Origin: Planococcus maritimus
GTDB taxonomy: Bacteria; Bacillota; Bacilli; Bacillales_A; Planococcaceae
Assembly: GCF_001687625.2 (NCBI RefSeq)
Contig: NZ_CP016538.2
Coordinates: forward strand, 2,386,501 to 2,450,500
Direction of reading: 5' to 3'
Length of the DNA stretch: 64,000 nucleotides
A model generated the notes under the pieces. That model was not told the origin of the DNA. It made no database searches and saw only the letters and a list, made by a program, of their open reading frames with translations. The position numbers were made by a program, and so were the translations under genes. This document shows positions 1 through 9,400 of this stretch, piece after piece. How positions within the stretch are numbered: position 1 is the first letter of the stretch; every line of letters begins with the position of its first letter.

Positions 1-1
1 A

Positions 2-451
2 TTTATCGAGTTCGACGTTCATCTGGTCTTGCATCCCGACCAATTCGAAGCGGAAATAAAGCGCATTATCGACACAAGCGAGCGTTTGATCCGACAAGGC
101 CAAACGGTTGCGGTCTACACGAAACGTGAGCGGCTGGACCTTGGGGATAACCGCCAGGAAGAAGAATTGATGCTGTCGGTGAAAATTTCAGACGCCGTCA
201 CACGCATCGTCAAAAACTTAAACGTCCGTCCGAGTTTCATTATCGCAAAAGGCGGCATCACTTCGAGTGACATCGGGACAAACGGCCTGAGCGTCAAGCG
301 CGCCACGGTCGCCGGCCAGATTCAACCGGGCATTCCCGTGTGGCTGACGGGCAGCGAAAGCAAATTCCCAGGAATCGCTTACGTCATTTTCCCGGGCAAT
401 GTCGGTTCGAAAACGAGCTTGAAAGACGTAGCGGAAATCCTGCACGGATAA
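2..451 (+). CDS. four-carbon acid sugar kinase, C-terminal part (partial)
   Basis: The frame is open from base 2, so the start lies outside the window; the internal TTG at 29 is not taken as the start. The visible 149 residues match the C-terminal nucleotide-binding domain of the DUF1537/OtnK four-carbon acid sugar kinase family. Key stretches are FIIAKGGITSSDI and the end region with GSESKFPGIAYVIFPGNVG, both typical of these kinases, which phosphorylate threonate/erythronate-like sugar acids in the cytoplasm. It lies 61 bp upstream of a class II aldolase and then a GntP permease, an arrangement that suggests uptake, phosphorylation and cleavage of a sugar acid. The actual substrate cannot be read from the sequence. 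Confidence 0.85.
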   Translation, partial: FIEFDVHLVLHPDQFEAEIKRIIDTSERLIRQGQTVAVYTKRERLDLGDNRQEEELMLSVKISDAVTRIVKNLNVRPSFIIAKGGITSSDIGTNGLSVKRATVAGQIQPGIPVWLTGSESKFPGIAYVIFPGNVGSKTSLKDVAEILHG

Positions 452-512
452 AGCAGGCGGCGTTTGCCGCTTGCCATCTATGTAAGCGAATACAAAAATA
501 GGCGGTGTGAAG

Positions 513-1352
513 ATGTTCATTCAAACAAAAGAAATCTTGCAAGCGGCTCATGCCGGACACTATGCGGTCGCCGCGTTCAATGTGTATAGCCTTGAAACTT
601 TGCAAGGCGCAATCCAAGCGGCAGAACAAGAAAACCAGCCGGTCATTATCGCACTCGGCGAACGGTATTTTGGTACGGTCGATGTCGAAGGCTTTGCGGC
701 TTTAGCGAAAACTTTGGCGGAAAAAGCGAGTGTCCCGGTGTCCCTACACCTTGACCATGCGTACGAGAAAGAATCGATCGTCCGTGCGATTGCTTGCGGA
801 TTCACATCTGTCATGTACGACGGATCAAAACACGAGCTCCGAGAAAACATCGCCTTCACAAAAGAAATCGTCGAACTCGCGCATCAAGCTGGCGTCAGTG
901 TCGAAGCGGAAATCGGCTCGACTGCCCGCGGTGCGTTCTCGGACGAAGAAGAAGGCACCGGCGCTTTGACGGACCCTGCGTCCGCTAAAAAATTCGTCGA
1001 CCAAACCGGCGCCGATTTTCTCGCAGCATCAATCGGCACAGTCCACGGCATGTACACCGGCAAACCCGACATCAAGCTCGGGCTCCTCGATGATATCCGC
1101 CAAGCGGTCGGCATTCCACTCGTCCTCCACGGCGGCTCCGGCACACCGGACGGCACGATGACCCAAGCGGTCGCTAAAGGCATCTGCAAAGTTAACGTCA
1201 ATACGGAAGTGTCCCTCGCCGCGGCAAGCTATTTGAAAGAAACCGCTGGCGAGCCGATGCACTTGTCCGATCGAATGGCCGGCATGCAACAAGCGATCGT
1301 CCCGGTTATGGCACGGTTTATCCGCCTATTGAAAAATTCGGATGCCGGATGA
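513..1352 (+). CDS. class II ketose-bisphosphate aldolase
   Basis: A 279-aa protein of the zinc-dependent class II fructose/tagatose-bisphosphate aldolase family. Visible signatures are the metal-binding LHLDHAYE, the EAEIGS motif after the central helix, the zinc-site GTVHGMY and the phosphate-binding LVLHGGSG. ATG 513 is preferred because AGGCGG at 500-505 is correctly spaced; the in-frame GTG at 507 would be almost on top of it. Within this kinase-aldolase-permease cluster it probably cleaves a phosphorylated sugar-acid product rather than serving central glycolysis. That substrate assignment is inference. Confidence 0.88.
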   Translation: MFIQTKEILQAAHAGHYAVAAFNVYSLETLQGAIQAAEQENQPVIIALGERYFGTVDVEGFAALAKTLAEKASVPVSLHLDHAYEKESIVRAIACGFTSVMYDGSKHELRENIAFTKEIVELAHQAGVSVEAEIGSTARGAFSDEEEGTGALTDPASAKKFVDQTGADFLAASIGTVHGMYTGKPDIKLGLLDDIRQAVGIPLVLHGGSGTPDGTMTQAVAKGICKVNVNTEVSLAAASYLKETAGEPMHLSDRMAGMQQAIVPVMARFIRLLKNSDAG

Positions 1353-1488
1353 AAGTTTTTTTGTAGATTCAGGGGTTTATTCCAGGGAAATTTTTGCATT
1401 CTTGAAAATAATAAGTCATATCTAGTCAACACTTTGGCTAGTGCATCCAATAGCCCCACCAAACTTGACCACAAAGGGAGATGTTCAC

Positions 1489-2832
1489 ATGGTTACAGGT
1501 AATTTGTTAATTGTGATTTTTATTCTGTCGCTCGCTGCTTTGTTTTTCGCTATTCTTAAATTAAAAATCGAGCCTTTTCTCGCCTTGATTACCATTGCCG
1601 TGCTCACTGCACTCGCAATCGGCATGCCGCTGCAAGACGTTGCATCAACCGTCACGACCGGGTTCGGCAATACGCTTGCCGGCGTCGGCATCTTGATTGG
1701 CCTCGGCGTCATTTTCGGCCAATTCCTTGGCGCGTCTGGCGCAGTTGAAAAAATCGCTCAAGCGGTATTGAAAGTGTTTGGCATCAAACGTTCGCCAGCT
1801 GGCCTTGCTTTAACCGGTACAGCCGTTTCAATTCCGGTGTTCTTTGACGCAGCATTCGTTATCTTGAGCGGCTTGATCCGCTCGCTGTCCACGAAGACCG
1901 GCATTTCCGTCGTCAGTTTTGTCACGGCACTAGGCGTCGGTTTGATCGTTTCGCATAATATGATTGCACCAACACCCGGACCGCTCGTCGTGGCAGAAAA
2001 CACGGGTGCTGAACTCGGGCTGTTCATTCTTTACGGCATCATCGTCGCCATTCCAGCGACATTGGTCGGTGGCTATTTATACGGCATGTTCATCGGGAAA
2101 CGCGTGAAGCATTCCGGTGAAATTGAAGAAGTCATCGTCGAAAAAGCCGATCTTCCGAAAAAGGAAATCAGCACCGCTTTGAGTTTCTTCATGCTGGCAT
2201 TGCCGATTGTCTTGATCCTGGCAAATACCGTCTCGAAACTATTGCTTCCTGAAACCGCCGCTTCTAGCTTTTTCGGTTTCGTCGGCGAGAAAAACGTCGC
2301 CCTGTTAATCAGTGTGTTCGCAGCCGTTATCTTCTTGCGTCCTTATATTTCCATCCCGAACAATCGCCTATACAGCGAAGCCATCAATTCTGCCGGCATG
2401 ATCATCCTCATCACGGGAGCCGGCGGTGCATTTGGAGCGGTCATCAACAATAGCGGCATCGGCGATCATTTGATCACGACGATGCAAAGCTGGAGTATTC
2501 CGGTGCTGTTGCTGGCGTTTATCTTCTCGCAGATTTTGCGCGCTTCACTCGGTTCGGCAACGGTTGCGCTCGTTACCACTTCGAGCATCCTCGGGCCAAT
2601 GGTTACGGCACTCGGCGTCTCTCCGATTCTTTTAGGCCTCGCGATCTGTGCTGGCGGAATCGGCTTGTCCTTGCCGAACGACTCAGGCTTCTGGGTCGTC
2701 AACCGCTTCGGGAAACTCACAGTCCCGCAAACGCTTCTCGCTTGGACAGGCGGCGGCTTTATCGCCGGCGTCACCGCGCTCATCACCGTCTTTATCCTGA
2801 ACTTGTTCTCCGGAATTTTGCCTGGGCTGTAA
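1489..2832 (+). CDS. gntP: GntP-family gluconate/sugar-acid permease
   Basis: A 447-aa, very hydrophobic protein with about a dozen membrane segments. It has family stretches such as TAVSIPVFFDAAFVIL, IAPTPGPLVVAENTGA and LSLPNDSGFWVVNRF, which identify the GntP group of proton symporters for gluconate and related acids. ATG 1489 is chosen because AAAGGGAG at 1473-1480 precedes it by 8 bases; the longer frame back to 1441 has no ribosome site. The 136 bp before the start contain the imperfect palindrome TAGTCAACACTTTGGCTAG and could hold a separate promoter. It is the last gene of the cluster, followed by a strong terminator. Confidence 0.9.
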   Translation: MVTGNLLIVIFILSLAALFFAILKLKIEPFLALITIAVLTALAIGMPLQDVASTVTTGFGNTLAGVGILIGLGVIFGQFLGASGAVEKIAQAVLKVFGIKRSPAGLALTGTAVSIPVFFDAAFVILSGLIRSLSTKTGISVVSFVTALGVGLIVSHNMIAPTPGPLVVAENTGAELGLFILYGIIVAIPATLVGGYLYGMFIGKRVKHSGEIEEVIVEKADLPKKEISTALSFFMLALPIVLILANTVSKLLLPETAASSFFGFVGEKNVALLISVFAAVIFLRPYISIPNNRLYSEAINSAGMIILITGAGGAFGAVINNSGIGDHLITTMQSWSIPVLLLAFIFSQILRASLGSATVALVTTSSILGPMVTALGVSPILLGLAICAGGIGLSLPNDSGFWVVNRFGKLTVPQTLLAWTGGGFIAGVTALITVFILNLFSGILPGL

Positions 2833-2847
2833 GAAAATCAAATGCAG

Positions 2848-2883
2848 AAAAAACCGCATCCACGTCCGGATGCGGTTTTTTTG
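2848..2883 (+). terminator. rho-independent terminator after gntP
   Basis: The 9-10 bp stem ACCGCATCC/GGATGCGGT is flanked by A and T runs on both sides, so it can also stop minus-strand transcription from the protease gene. A repeat core follows within 6 bp. Confidence 0.9.
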
Positions 2884-2888
2884 TCTGG

Positions 2889-2974
2889 AATTGTGTGGTG
2901 CACAGGGACGTTCATGTATCCAAATGCCGCTGCAACAGCATTTCTATCTGGCGAATTGTGTGGCGCACAGGGAC
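2889..2974 (+). repeat. REP-like dimer element 1 (2 cores, 65 bp apart)
   Basis: Cores at 2889-2909 (GGTGCAC variant) and 2954-2974 (GGCGCAC variant) match ATTGTGTGGYGCACAGGGAC. The 44-bp middle carries the family-typical AATGCCGCT. The right end is 2 bp from the stop codon of the minus-strand protease gene. Confidence 0.9.
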
Positions 2975-2976
2975 AG

Positions 2977-5238
2977 CTACTGCTGCAAGCGCGCGTTCAC
3001 ATGTTCCGACACTGCCCCGGTTCCCCCGAAGATCGAGAAGCCGCGGTAAGAAGGCAGCTGCTGTTCGGTCGCGGTCGGAATGTTGTCCGGTCGCACGAGC
3101 AAAATCGGTGCGTCGTTTTTCGCGGCGAGCACAGATCCTGTCAGTGCATCCGGGAAATTCAGCCCGGTGGCGATAAAGGCTTGGCTAGTGCCAAGTGGCA
3201 ACCGCGTCGCCACTTCATAGCCTGTGGCGTAGCGGTCTTTGCCGCCGAAGCGTTGAGGGTCCGGCAATGTACCGAAGACTTCATCGCTGACGACGCCCGT
3301 GCCGCCGATGACGAGGCTTGATGCATAATGTTCAAGCGCGGATGCTGTTTCTTCCGGCACAGAATCGCTGCGCGTCAACAGGATCGGGATGCCGTTTTTC
3401 GCAGCATACGGCGAAACCGATAGGACGTCTGGGAAATTCGAGCCGCTTGCGACGACTGCCTGTGTGGACTCCAATTTCTCTGCAATCAACGCCGCGGTCT
3501 CGTAGCGTGTTTTACCGCCGATGCGTTCGGTCTCGAGATTCATGTTAGCGAGTTCAGCTTCCACCGCATCCGACACGGCTCCACTGCCGCCTAGAATAAT
3601 GGCCTTGCCAGCACCCAAGCGTTCGATTTCCTTGCGCGTTCCCCCGTGAAGTTCACCGGAGCGCGTCAATAAAATCGGTGCCTCTTCCTTATACGCCAGC
3701 GGTCCACCGGCCAGTGCGTCCGGGAAGTTGCCGGCCGTAGCGATGACCACCGTATCGGCTGACGCCCAGCCGGTTTGTGAAATGGCAATCGCCGTCTCGT
3801 AGCGGTTGATGCCAGAGATGCGCCCTGGCAGTTCTTGCGGTTCTGTTGCTTTCACGACCATATCGAGCGCTTCGCTTTGATTGCCGTAACGATCACGAAT
3901 CGTTAGTGTTAACTCGTTGCCTGCTGTTTGCTGCGGAATGTCCAAGCTGAACGAGCCCGCTCCCGCATAGCCTTCTTGACGCGCGATTTCACCGCTTTCA
4001 TCTTTCACCGTAATGACGGCGTCTTCCACTGCTTGCTCCAAGGTGCCGGAGATTTCCACTGAACTTTCATAAACATCGTTGACGGCTGGCTGCGCAATAT
4101 CCAAGATCATCAACGCCGCTTCCGCATTGATTCGGCCGTGGCCAAAATACGGATCTTTTCCGGGCGCGCCAAGATCATCTGACGTGTCGTATAAGCGCTG
4201 TTCGAGTTCTTCATTCGTCAACTCCGGCTCGTTCGCTTTCACAAGCGCCGCAACTCCCGCCACCACAGGGCCAGCCATCGACGTCCCGCTCAAGGAACCA
4301 AAGCTACCACCAGCGACGGTTGACCAAATGCCCGTGCCAGGTGCCGTGATGTCCTGATCCACTCCATAATTCGAGAAGCCCGAAAACCAGTCTTCGCGGT
4401 CCGTTGATCCGACTGCCACCACGTTTTCATAGCCCGATGGATAATGGGTATCGTCCGTCGATTCATTGCCAGAAGACGCAATAACCAAAACGCCGCGCTC
4501 GTGCGCATAATCAATTGCTACTTGATACGCTTCGCTATAGAAATAATTGCCGAGACTCATATTGATAATATCCGCCCCCGCATCCGCGGCGTAATAAATC
4601 CCTTCAATAACATCGGACGAATAAGCATCTTCCCCTTCAAACACGTCGATTGCCAGCAAACCCGTTTGCGGTGCCACGCCCGTACCGAACGTCCGGTTAT
4701 TGTGCGCAGCGCCGATAATGCCCGCCACATGGGTCCCGTGATCGTCTTCACTGATGCTCGAAGCTGTCGCATACGAGCTCGTGAACTGCCCCGCTAAATC
4801 CGGATGATCCAAATCAAAGCCGTTATCCAGCACGGCGACCAATACGTCTTGCGCACCCATCGTTCTGGTCCACGCCCGTTCCGACTCGATCAATTCGTGA
4901 TGGTACTGGAAGGAATAATACGGATCGTTCGGTACCGTTGTCGTCTTCAGCAAATGGTCCGGTTCGACTTTGGCCACACCTGGCGCTTTGCCAAGTTCTT
5001 CTATGTACTCGTTTATGCTTTTTCCTGTTGGCACTTCAACCGTCACCAATGAATTGGCCGCATTGACGTCTAACGCTTCCGTCTTTTCTCCTGACAGTGC
5101 ATGACTGCCTGCCCCTTTTTCTAATGTAACAATGACGCGGTCTGTCTTGTCAGTTTCGTCCGCTGACGCTGTTCCTGCCGTATGCAACACCGCCACTCCC
5201 GTAAGCAAGGTGATTCCGATTTTCTTAGATGTCTTCAA
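2977..5238 (-). CDS. secreted subtilisin-like serine protease with CWB2 anchor
   Basis: A 753-aa secreted protease. Residues 1-26 form a signal peptide ending in TASA. Residues 30-100 resemble an inhibitor I9 propeptide. The S8 peptidase domain (about 105-385) keeps the full triad: Asp138 in VAVLDNGFD, His167 in DDHGTHVAG and Ser320 in SGTSMAGP, with oxyanion Asn258 in SSGNES. A short Ig-like segment follows at about 385-465. Three cell-wall-binding-2 repeats (475-753; RISGINRYETA, ERIGGKTRYETA, RFGGKDRYATG) should hold it on wall polymers. The start is TTG, preceded by AAAGGGG with 8-base spacing. It is probably monocistronic. The substrate is unknown. Confidence 0.93.
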   Translation of the reverse strand: MKTSKKIGITLLTGVAVLHTAGTASADETDKTDRVIVTLEKGAGSHALSGEKTEALDVNAANSLVTVEVPTGKSINEYIEELGKAPGVAKVEPDHLLKTTTVPNDPYYSFQYHHELIESERAWTRTMGAQDVLVAVLDNGFDLDHPDLAGQFTSSYATASSISEDDHGTHVAGIIGAAHNNRTFGTGVAPQTGLLAIDVFEGEDAYSSDVIEGIYYAADAGADIINMSLGNYFYSEAYQVAIDYAHERGVLVIASSGNESTDDTHYPSGYENVVAVGSTDREDWFSGFSNYGVDQDITAPGTGIWSTVAGGSFGSLSGTSMAGPVVAGVAALVKANEPELTNEELEQRLYDTSDDLGAPGKDPYFGHGRINAEAALMILDIAQPAVNDVYESSVEISGTLEQAVEDAVITVKDESGEIARQEGYAGAGSFSLDIPQQTAGNELTLTIRDRYGNQSEALDMVVKATEPQELPGRISGINRYETAIAISQTGWASADTVVIATAGNFPDALAGGPLAYKEEAPILLTRSGELHGGTRKEIERLGAGKAIILGGSGAVSDAVEAELANMNLETERIGGKTRYETAALIAEKLESTQAVVASGSNFPDVLSVSPYAAKNGIPILLTRSDSVPEETASALEHYASSLVIGGTGVVSDEVFGTLPDPQRFGGKDRYATGYEVATRLPLGTSQAFIATGLNFPDALTGSVLAAKNDAPILLVRPDNIPTATEQQLPSYRGFSIFGGTGAVSEHVNARLQQ

Positions 5239-5419
5239 AATGTTGACCCCTTTCAGCTGTTCTCCGTGGCTTGTAAATTCTTGGTTATTGTAACATCATT
5301 ATTTTCCAGTTAATAGTAATTCGATTTTCTTTATGGCAATCATTTCATCCGAATTGTATAGCGCATCGGGAAGCAAACCCATTCCGCAACATGAAAAACC
5401 GCATCCCTTCCGCTTATTG

Positions 5420-5505
5420 AATTGTGTGGTGCACAGGGACACCCAAGCAGAAAAACCCCGCCACAGAAGCATTTTCATCCAGAAAGTTGTGTGGCGCACA
5501 GGGAC
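5420..5505 (+). repeat. REP-like dimer element 2
   Basis: Cores at 5420-5440 and 5485-5505 (the latter starts AGTTG) are 65 bp apart. The 44-bp middle is almost identical to that of the next element at 5855, so one is a recent copy of the other. A half hairpin with ACCGCATCCC precedes it. It ends 10 bp from a minus-strand stop codon. Confidence 0.9.
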
Positions 5506-5515
5506 GAGCACCCAC

Positions 5516-5833
5516 TCAAGCTATCCGTTCTTCTTTTTTCCAACGGTAATAATTGTATCCCGCATCCCCTAAAACCATGAACACAAATGCCACTGCGATA
5601 ACCTGCAGTTGCGTCTCACTAAAGACATTCAGCTGATAAATGATGACATACATCACCGCCATAAACGGGATGCCCCATAACGCGCGAATCAATCTTCTTC
5701 TATAAGATAGACTTTGATAGAACAACACAAATCCTTTATCTTTTTTCGCATTGCCTTTTAAAATGAATTTCATCACAAGGTTGACCGCCAATACAGCGAC
5801 CAGTGAAACAATCAAATAACCGTATATCTCCAT
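5516..5833 (-). CDS. small membrane protein, unknown function
   Basis: A 105-aa protein with an N-terminal membrane helix (YLIVSLVAVLAVNLVMKFIL), a basic loop rich in K and R, and two further hydrophobic segments around GIPFMAVMYVIIYQL and LQVIAVAFVFMVLG. ATG 5833 follows AGGCGGG. The frame remains open further upstream only because the repeat element at 5855-5940 happens to lack stop codons; that extension is not accepted. I do not recognise the family. It sits between two repeat elements. Confidence 0.7.
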   Translation of the reverse strand: MEIYGYLIVSLVAVLAVNLVMKFILKGNAKKDKGFVLFYQSLSYRRRLIRALWGIPFMAVMYVIIYQLNVFSETQLQVIAVAFVFMVLGDAGYNYYRWKKEERIA

Positions 5834-5854
5834 ATTCCCGCCTCTTTTCATATA

Positions 5855-5940
5855 AATTGTGTGGTGCACAGGGACACCCAAGCAGTAAAACCCCGCCACA
5901 GAAGCATTTCTATCCAGCAAATTGTGTGGCGCACAGGGAC
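5855..5940 (+). repeat. REP-like dimer element 3
   Basis: Cores at 5855-5875 and 5920-5940, spaced 65 bp. The middle differs from element 2 at only a few positions (AAGCAGTAAAACCCCGCCAC). It lies 4 bp from the stop of the next minus-strand gene and 21 bp upstream of the start of the gene at 5516-5833. Confidence 0.9.
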
Positions 5941-5944
5941 ACAA

Positions 5945-6169
5945 TCACTTCCCTGCCCGGCGAACTCCGAACACCAGTCCAGCTACCCCACCGACTACTG
6001 CTCCAATATACGCTGTCAGCTCATAGCCTTCCATGCCTGTCTGTTCATAAATGTCGAATCCGCCCAAAAATGTGCCACCGATGACCAGCCCCAGAAAACC
6101 ACCCGCAAAAACCCCAGCGATCAACCCAATGACCCCGGCTGCCAGTTTCCACATGCCTCGATTTTTCAT
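5945..6169 (-). CDS. small glycine-rich two-helix membrane protein
   Basis: A 74-aa protein with two glycine-rich membrane helices (AAGVIGLIAGVFAGGFLGLVIG and AYIGAVVGGVAGLVFGV, read as separate segments) and a short acidic loop between them. GGGAGGA lies 7 bases before the ATG. The helices with GxxxG spacing resemble small stress or glycine-zipper membrane proteins, but no function can be assigned. It is flanked by repeats on both sides. Confidence 0.7.
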   Translation of the reverse strand: MKNRGMWKLAAGVIGLIAGVFAGGFLGLVIGGTFLGGFDIYEQTGMEGYELTAYIGAVVGGVAGLVFGVRRAGK

Positions 6170-6229
6170 GAACGATTCCTCCCTTATTCACTTTCCCCTA
6201 AGTTCTGCATCCACTCCTCAATTCCTTTT

Positions 6230-6362
6230 AATTGTGTGGTGCACAGGGAGTCGAAATTGTGTGGCGCACAGGGACGTAAACACACCCCCCAATACGAAAA
6301 AAAGCATCCCCCCGCCTTTTGGGCGGCGAGGATGCGGTTTGAATTGTGCCGTGCACAGGGAC
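6230..6362 (+). repeat. REP-like cluster 4 (3 cores) with internal terminator
   Basis: Cores at 6230-6250 (ends GGGAG), 6255-6275 and 6342-6362 (GTGCCGTGCAC variant). The last two are 87 bp apart and enclose the hairpin GCATCCCCCCGCC...GGGCGGCGAGGATGC at about 6303-6337. That hairpin is the only evident terminator for the surface protein gene at 6368, whose stop codon is 5 bp from the last core. Confidence 0.88.
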
Positions 6363-6367
6363 ATCAA

Positions 6368-9300
6368 TTAATTATCCAATTCTTCATCCAATGCGTCTTT
6401 GACTTCATCAGACACTGCGCCCGTTCCGCCGAAGATCGTGAAGTCGGCGTAATTCGACAAGAGCTTGTTCGTCGCATTCGGAATTTTATTCGGACGGACG
6501 AGCAAGATTGGTGAATCGTCTTTCGCTGCCAGGACAGAACCGGTCAAGGCATCCGGGAAGTCTCTGCCGGTCGCGATATAGGCAAGGTCCGTACCCATCA
6601 TAAGTTTGGTCGCGATTTCTGCGCCAGTTTCATAGCGAGTTTCGCCGCCGTAACGCGTTGGATCTGGCAATTCGTCGTAAACGTCTTCGCTGACTACGCC
6701 GGTTTCACCGATGACAAGCGATGAGGAGTAATCGTCTAATGCTTGTTCCGTTTCATTCGGCAAACGATCGGTGCGCGTCAAGAGAATCGGCACGCCGTTT
6801 TTCGCAGCGTATGGAGAGATAGAAAGTACATCTGGAAAGTTCAAGCCGTTTGCGACGACTACTTCATCAGAAGACAACTCATCCGCAATCAACGCCGCTG
6901 TGTCAAAACGCGTTTCGCCGCCGATACGTTCGATATCCAAGTCCATGTCTTCCAGCTCTGCTTCCACCGAAGCGGAGATCGCACCTGTGCTACCGAGAAT
7001 GATAACGCGGCTTGCACCTAATCGTTCAATTTCCTCTTTCGTCTCGCTCTTCAAGCTATTAGTGCGTGTCAATAGGATCGGTGCATCTTCTTGGAAGGCT
7101 AGCGGCCCACCAGCCAAGGCATCTGGGAAATTAGCGGAAGTTGCCAGTACGACTGTGTCCGACGAATCCCAGCCTTCTTGAGAAATCGCGATGGCTGTCA
7201 AGAACCGGTCTTTCCCTGAAATACGATCTGTCGTTTCCGAATCTACTTTAACGACTGTGGTTTTCGTTCGATCACTCTTATTGCCTGCCGCATCTATTGC
7301 CACAGCCGTCAAGACCGTACCGGCTGCTTGCGGTTCAATATCTAACTTAAAGCGTCCATCCGTACCCGCTTTTCCTCTAGCAATCTCTGTCGATCCGTTT
7401 TTGATGACGACTGTGCTGCCTGCCTCAGCTTTACCGCTGATGCTCGTAGACTTATTCGTCACTTGTTTCAAGCTTGGCGCATCCGGAGCAGTTGTATCGT
7501 CGACAGTCACCACCGTCTCGTCACTGACATTGCCATCATCATCTTCCAAAGTCACCGTGATTTCCGTTCCAGCTTCTTGCTCTGGAATGTCAACGGAGAA
7601 ATCGCCGTCCTCATCAACAGTTCCAGTATACGTACCATCTGGTGTCTCAACGACAACTTCCGCTCCCGGTTCACCAGTTCCGGTTACTTCCGTATCGCTA
7701 TCGCCGACATCATCTACTTCTGGCGCGTCTGGTGCTGTCGCGTCACCGACCGTGACAACCGTCTCGTCACTGACATTGCCATCGTCATCTTCCAAGGTCA
7801 CTGTAATTTCCGTTCCAGCTTCTTGCTCTGAAATGTCAACAGAGAAATTGCCGTCTTCATCAACAGTTCCAGTATACGTACCATCTGGTGTCTCAACGAC
7901 AACTTCCGCTCCCGGTTCACCCGTTCCCGTGACTTCCGTATCGCTATCGCCGACATCATCCACTTCTGGGGCGTCTGGTGCCGTTCCATCTCCTACCGTT
8001 ATGACAACTTCTTCACTTGTATTGCCGTCTTCATCTTCCAATTCGACCGTAATTTCTGTTCCTTCTTCTTGTTCTGGAATGTCAACAGAGAAATCACCGT
8101 CTTCATCGACAGTCCCGGTATACGTACCTCCTGGAGTTGTTACAATTACTTCCGCTCCCGGTTCACCCGTTCCGGTTACTTCCGTATCGCTATCGTCAAC
8201 ATCATCGACAACCGGCGCTTCCGGTGCAGTGATATCTTCAACAGAAATGACAACAACCTCACTGGTTAATCCTGCATCATCTGTCAAAAAGACGCCAAGT
8301 TCCGTTCCACCTGGCTGCGCCGGGATGTCGACTTCAAAATTCCCGTCTCCGTCGACCGTGCCAGTGCCCAGCACTTCATCGTCTTTTGTCACCGTCACTT
8401 CCGTTCCTGCTTCACCGGTCCCGGTAACTGACATATCCTGGTCGGTCACGCCATCGACAATCGGCGTTTCAGGTGCAGTTACATCACTCACCGTCACTTC
8501 AAGCGCTTCACCTACTGGATTCCCTGAAGAAGAGTAAGCTTGTACCGTCAATACCGTACCTGCTTGTTGCTGCGGGATGTCGACTGCGTATGGGCTATTC
8601 GCGTCGCTATCGACCGTTCCTCTGCCGATTTCGTCCTCCCCGTCAAATACTCGAATTTGCGTTGCGGAACCTCGTTTTTTAATTCCTTCGACGACCGTAT
8701 CCTGGTCCGTCACCGTACCTACCGACAAATCAGCATTTTCCAAATTGTACAAGGACGCTTGAGCGCCTTCATCCGTCAGCACGAACACGTCCAATAAAGG
8801 CTCAGAAGTCGCAGCCCCGAAGAACTCCAGTTCACCTGAATCACTCACCGGCAAATCTTGGGCTAGCGCGTTCAAATCAATCGTCAGCTCTGCACTCATG
8901 GTAGACAAAGCGCTCAAATTGAGCACATCAAAACTTGCACCTCTGACTAGACCCGTAGTTGAATCGACCACCAAATCATCCCCGCTGATCGTGCCGCTAT
9001 TCACGGGAATCACTCCCAGCAAGAGCCGCTGCTCATACTCGATCTGCGCAGCATCCTGGAAGTTCGGCAACGCCAGAATCTCTTTGAAGGCTTCCGGAAG
9101 CTGGAAATTATAATATTGCTCGTTGACCACGCTGAGATCCAACAGCACCGTGCCGTCCAGATCCAACGTTAAAATGCCGGTCGTCGAATTATAATCCGCC
9201 CGCAAATTCTGGTTTTCCAGCAAGGCGACATCCGCCAGCCCAGCTGCTTCCGCTGAGTTTTGCTGAAGCGAAACGCCATTTTTCCCCGTACTTAGTTCGG

Positions 9301-9400
9301 CCGAAAGCGGAGACATCGCCAATACCCCCGCCATCAATGCCGCCGAAAATAGTTTTGTCTTGCCATTAAACGCTAACCTCTTCCCAGAATAACTTTTCAT
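6368..9400 (-). CDS. large secreted Ig-repeat surface protein with CWB2 anchor
   Basis: A 1,010-aa secreted protein with a signal peptide at about residues 1-34. An N-terminal domain (about 50-225) of unknown type is followed by five or six bacterial Ig-like modules of about 82 aa. The middle modules are strongly acidic (GDSDTEVTGTGEPGAEV) and nearly identical. Three CWB2 repeats begin at about 730 (DRISGKDRFLTA, ERIGGETRFDTA, RYGGETRYETG). AGGAGG precedes the ATG. No catalytic motif is visible. It is probably an adhesin or cell-wall stalk, and the acidic modules may bind calcium. It forms a surface-protein pair with the neighbouring protease. Confidence 0.9.
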   Translation of the reverse strand: MKSYSGKRLAFNGKTKLFSAALMAGVLAMSPLSAELSTGKNGVSLQQNSAEAAGLADVALLENQNLRADYNSTTGILTLDLDGTVLLDLSVVNEQYYNFQLPEAFKEILALPNFQDAAQIEYEQRLLLGVIPVNSGTISGDDLVVDSTTGLVRGASFDVLNLSALSTMSAELTIDLNALAQDLPVSDSGELEFFGAATSEPLLDVFVLTDEGAQASLYNLENADLSVGTVTDQDTVVEGIKKRGSATQIRVFDGEDEIGRGTVDSDANSPYAVDIPQQQAGTVLTVQAYSSSGNPVGEALEVTVSDVTAPETPIVDGVTDQDMSVTGTGEAGTEVTVTKDDEVLGTGTVDGDGNFEVDIPAQPGGTELGVFLTDDAGLTSEVVVISVEDITAPEAPVVDDVDDSDTEVTGTGEPGAEVIVTTPGGTYTGTVDEDGDFSVDIPEQEEGTEITVELEDEDGNTSEEVVITVGDGTAPDAPEVDDVGDSDTEVTGTGEPGAEVVVETPDGTYTGTVDEDGNFSVDISEQEAGTEITVTLEDDDGNVSDETVVTVGDATAPDAPEVDDVGDSDTEVTGTGEPGAEVVVETPDGTYTGTVDEDGDFSVDIPEQEAGTEITVTLEDDDGNVSDETVVTVDDTTAPDAPSLKQVTNKSTSISGKAEAGSTVVIKNGSTEIARGKAGTDGRFKLDIEPQAAGTVLTAVAIDAAGNKSDRTKTTVVKVDSETTDRISGKDRFLTAIAISQEGWDSSDTVVLATSANFPDALAGGPLAFQEDAPILLTRTNSLKSETKEEIERLGASRVIILGSTGAISASVEAELEDMDLDIERIGGETRFDTAALIADELSSDEVVVANGLNFPDVLSISPYAAKNGVPILLTRTDRLPNETEQALDDYSSSLVIGETGVVSEDVYDELPDPTRYGGETRYETGAEIATKLMMGTDLAYIATGRDFPDALTGSVLAAKDDSPILLVRPNKIPNATNKLLSNYADFTIFGGTGAVSDEVKDALDEELDN
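7476..8220. repeat. 246-bp tandem repeat inside the surface protein gene
   Basis: Three adjacent Ig modules repeat with a 246-bp period, marked by the start of each unit near 7480, 7726 and 7972. The first two are almost identical in DNA sequence and the third is diverged. This points to recent unit duplication and to possible length variation between strains. Confidence 0.85.

Noticed and set aside
1403..1450. Imperfect palindrome TAGTCAACACTTTGGCTAG as operator before gntP
   Set aside because: Stem too short and no regulator in the window to link it to; kept only as a remark in the gntP entry.
7191..8537. 448-codon plus-strand open frame
   Set aside because: It is the antisense of the repetitive acidic Ig modules; low-complexity Ser/Thr/Val product, no ribosome site. 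The minus-strand gene explains it.
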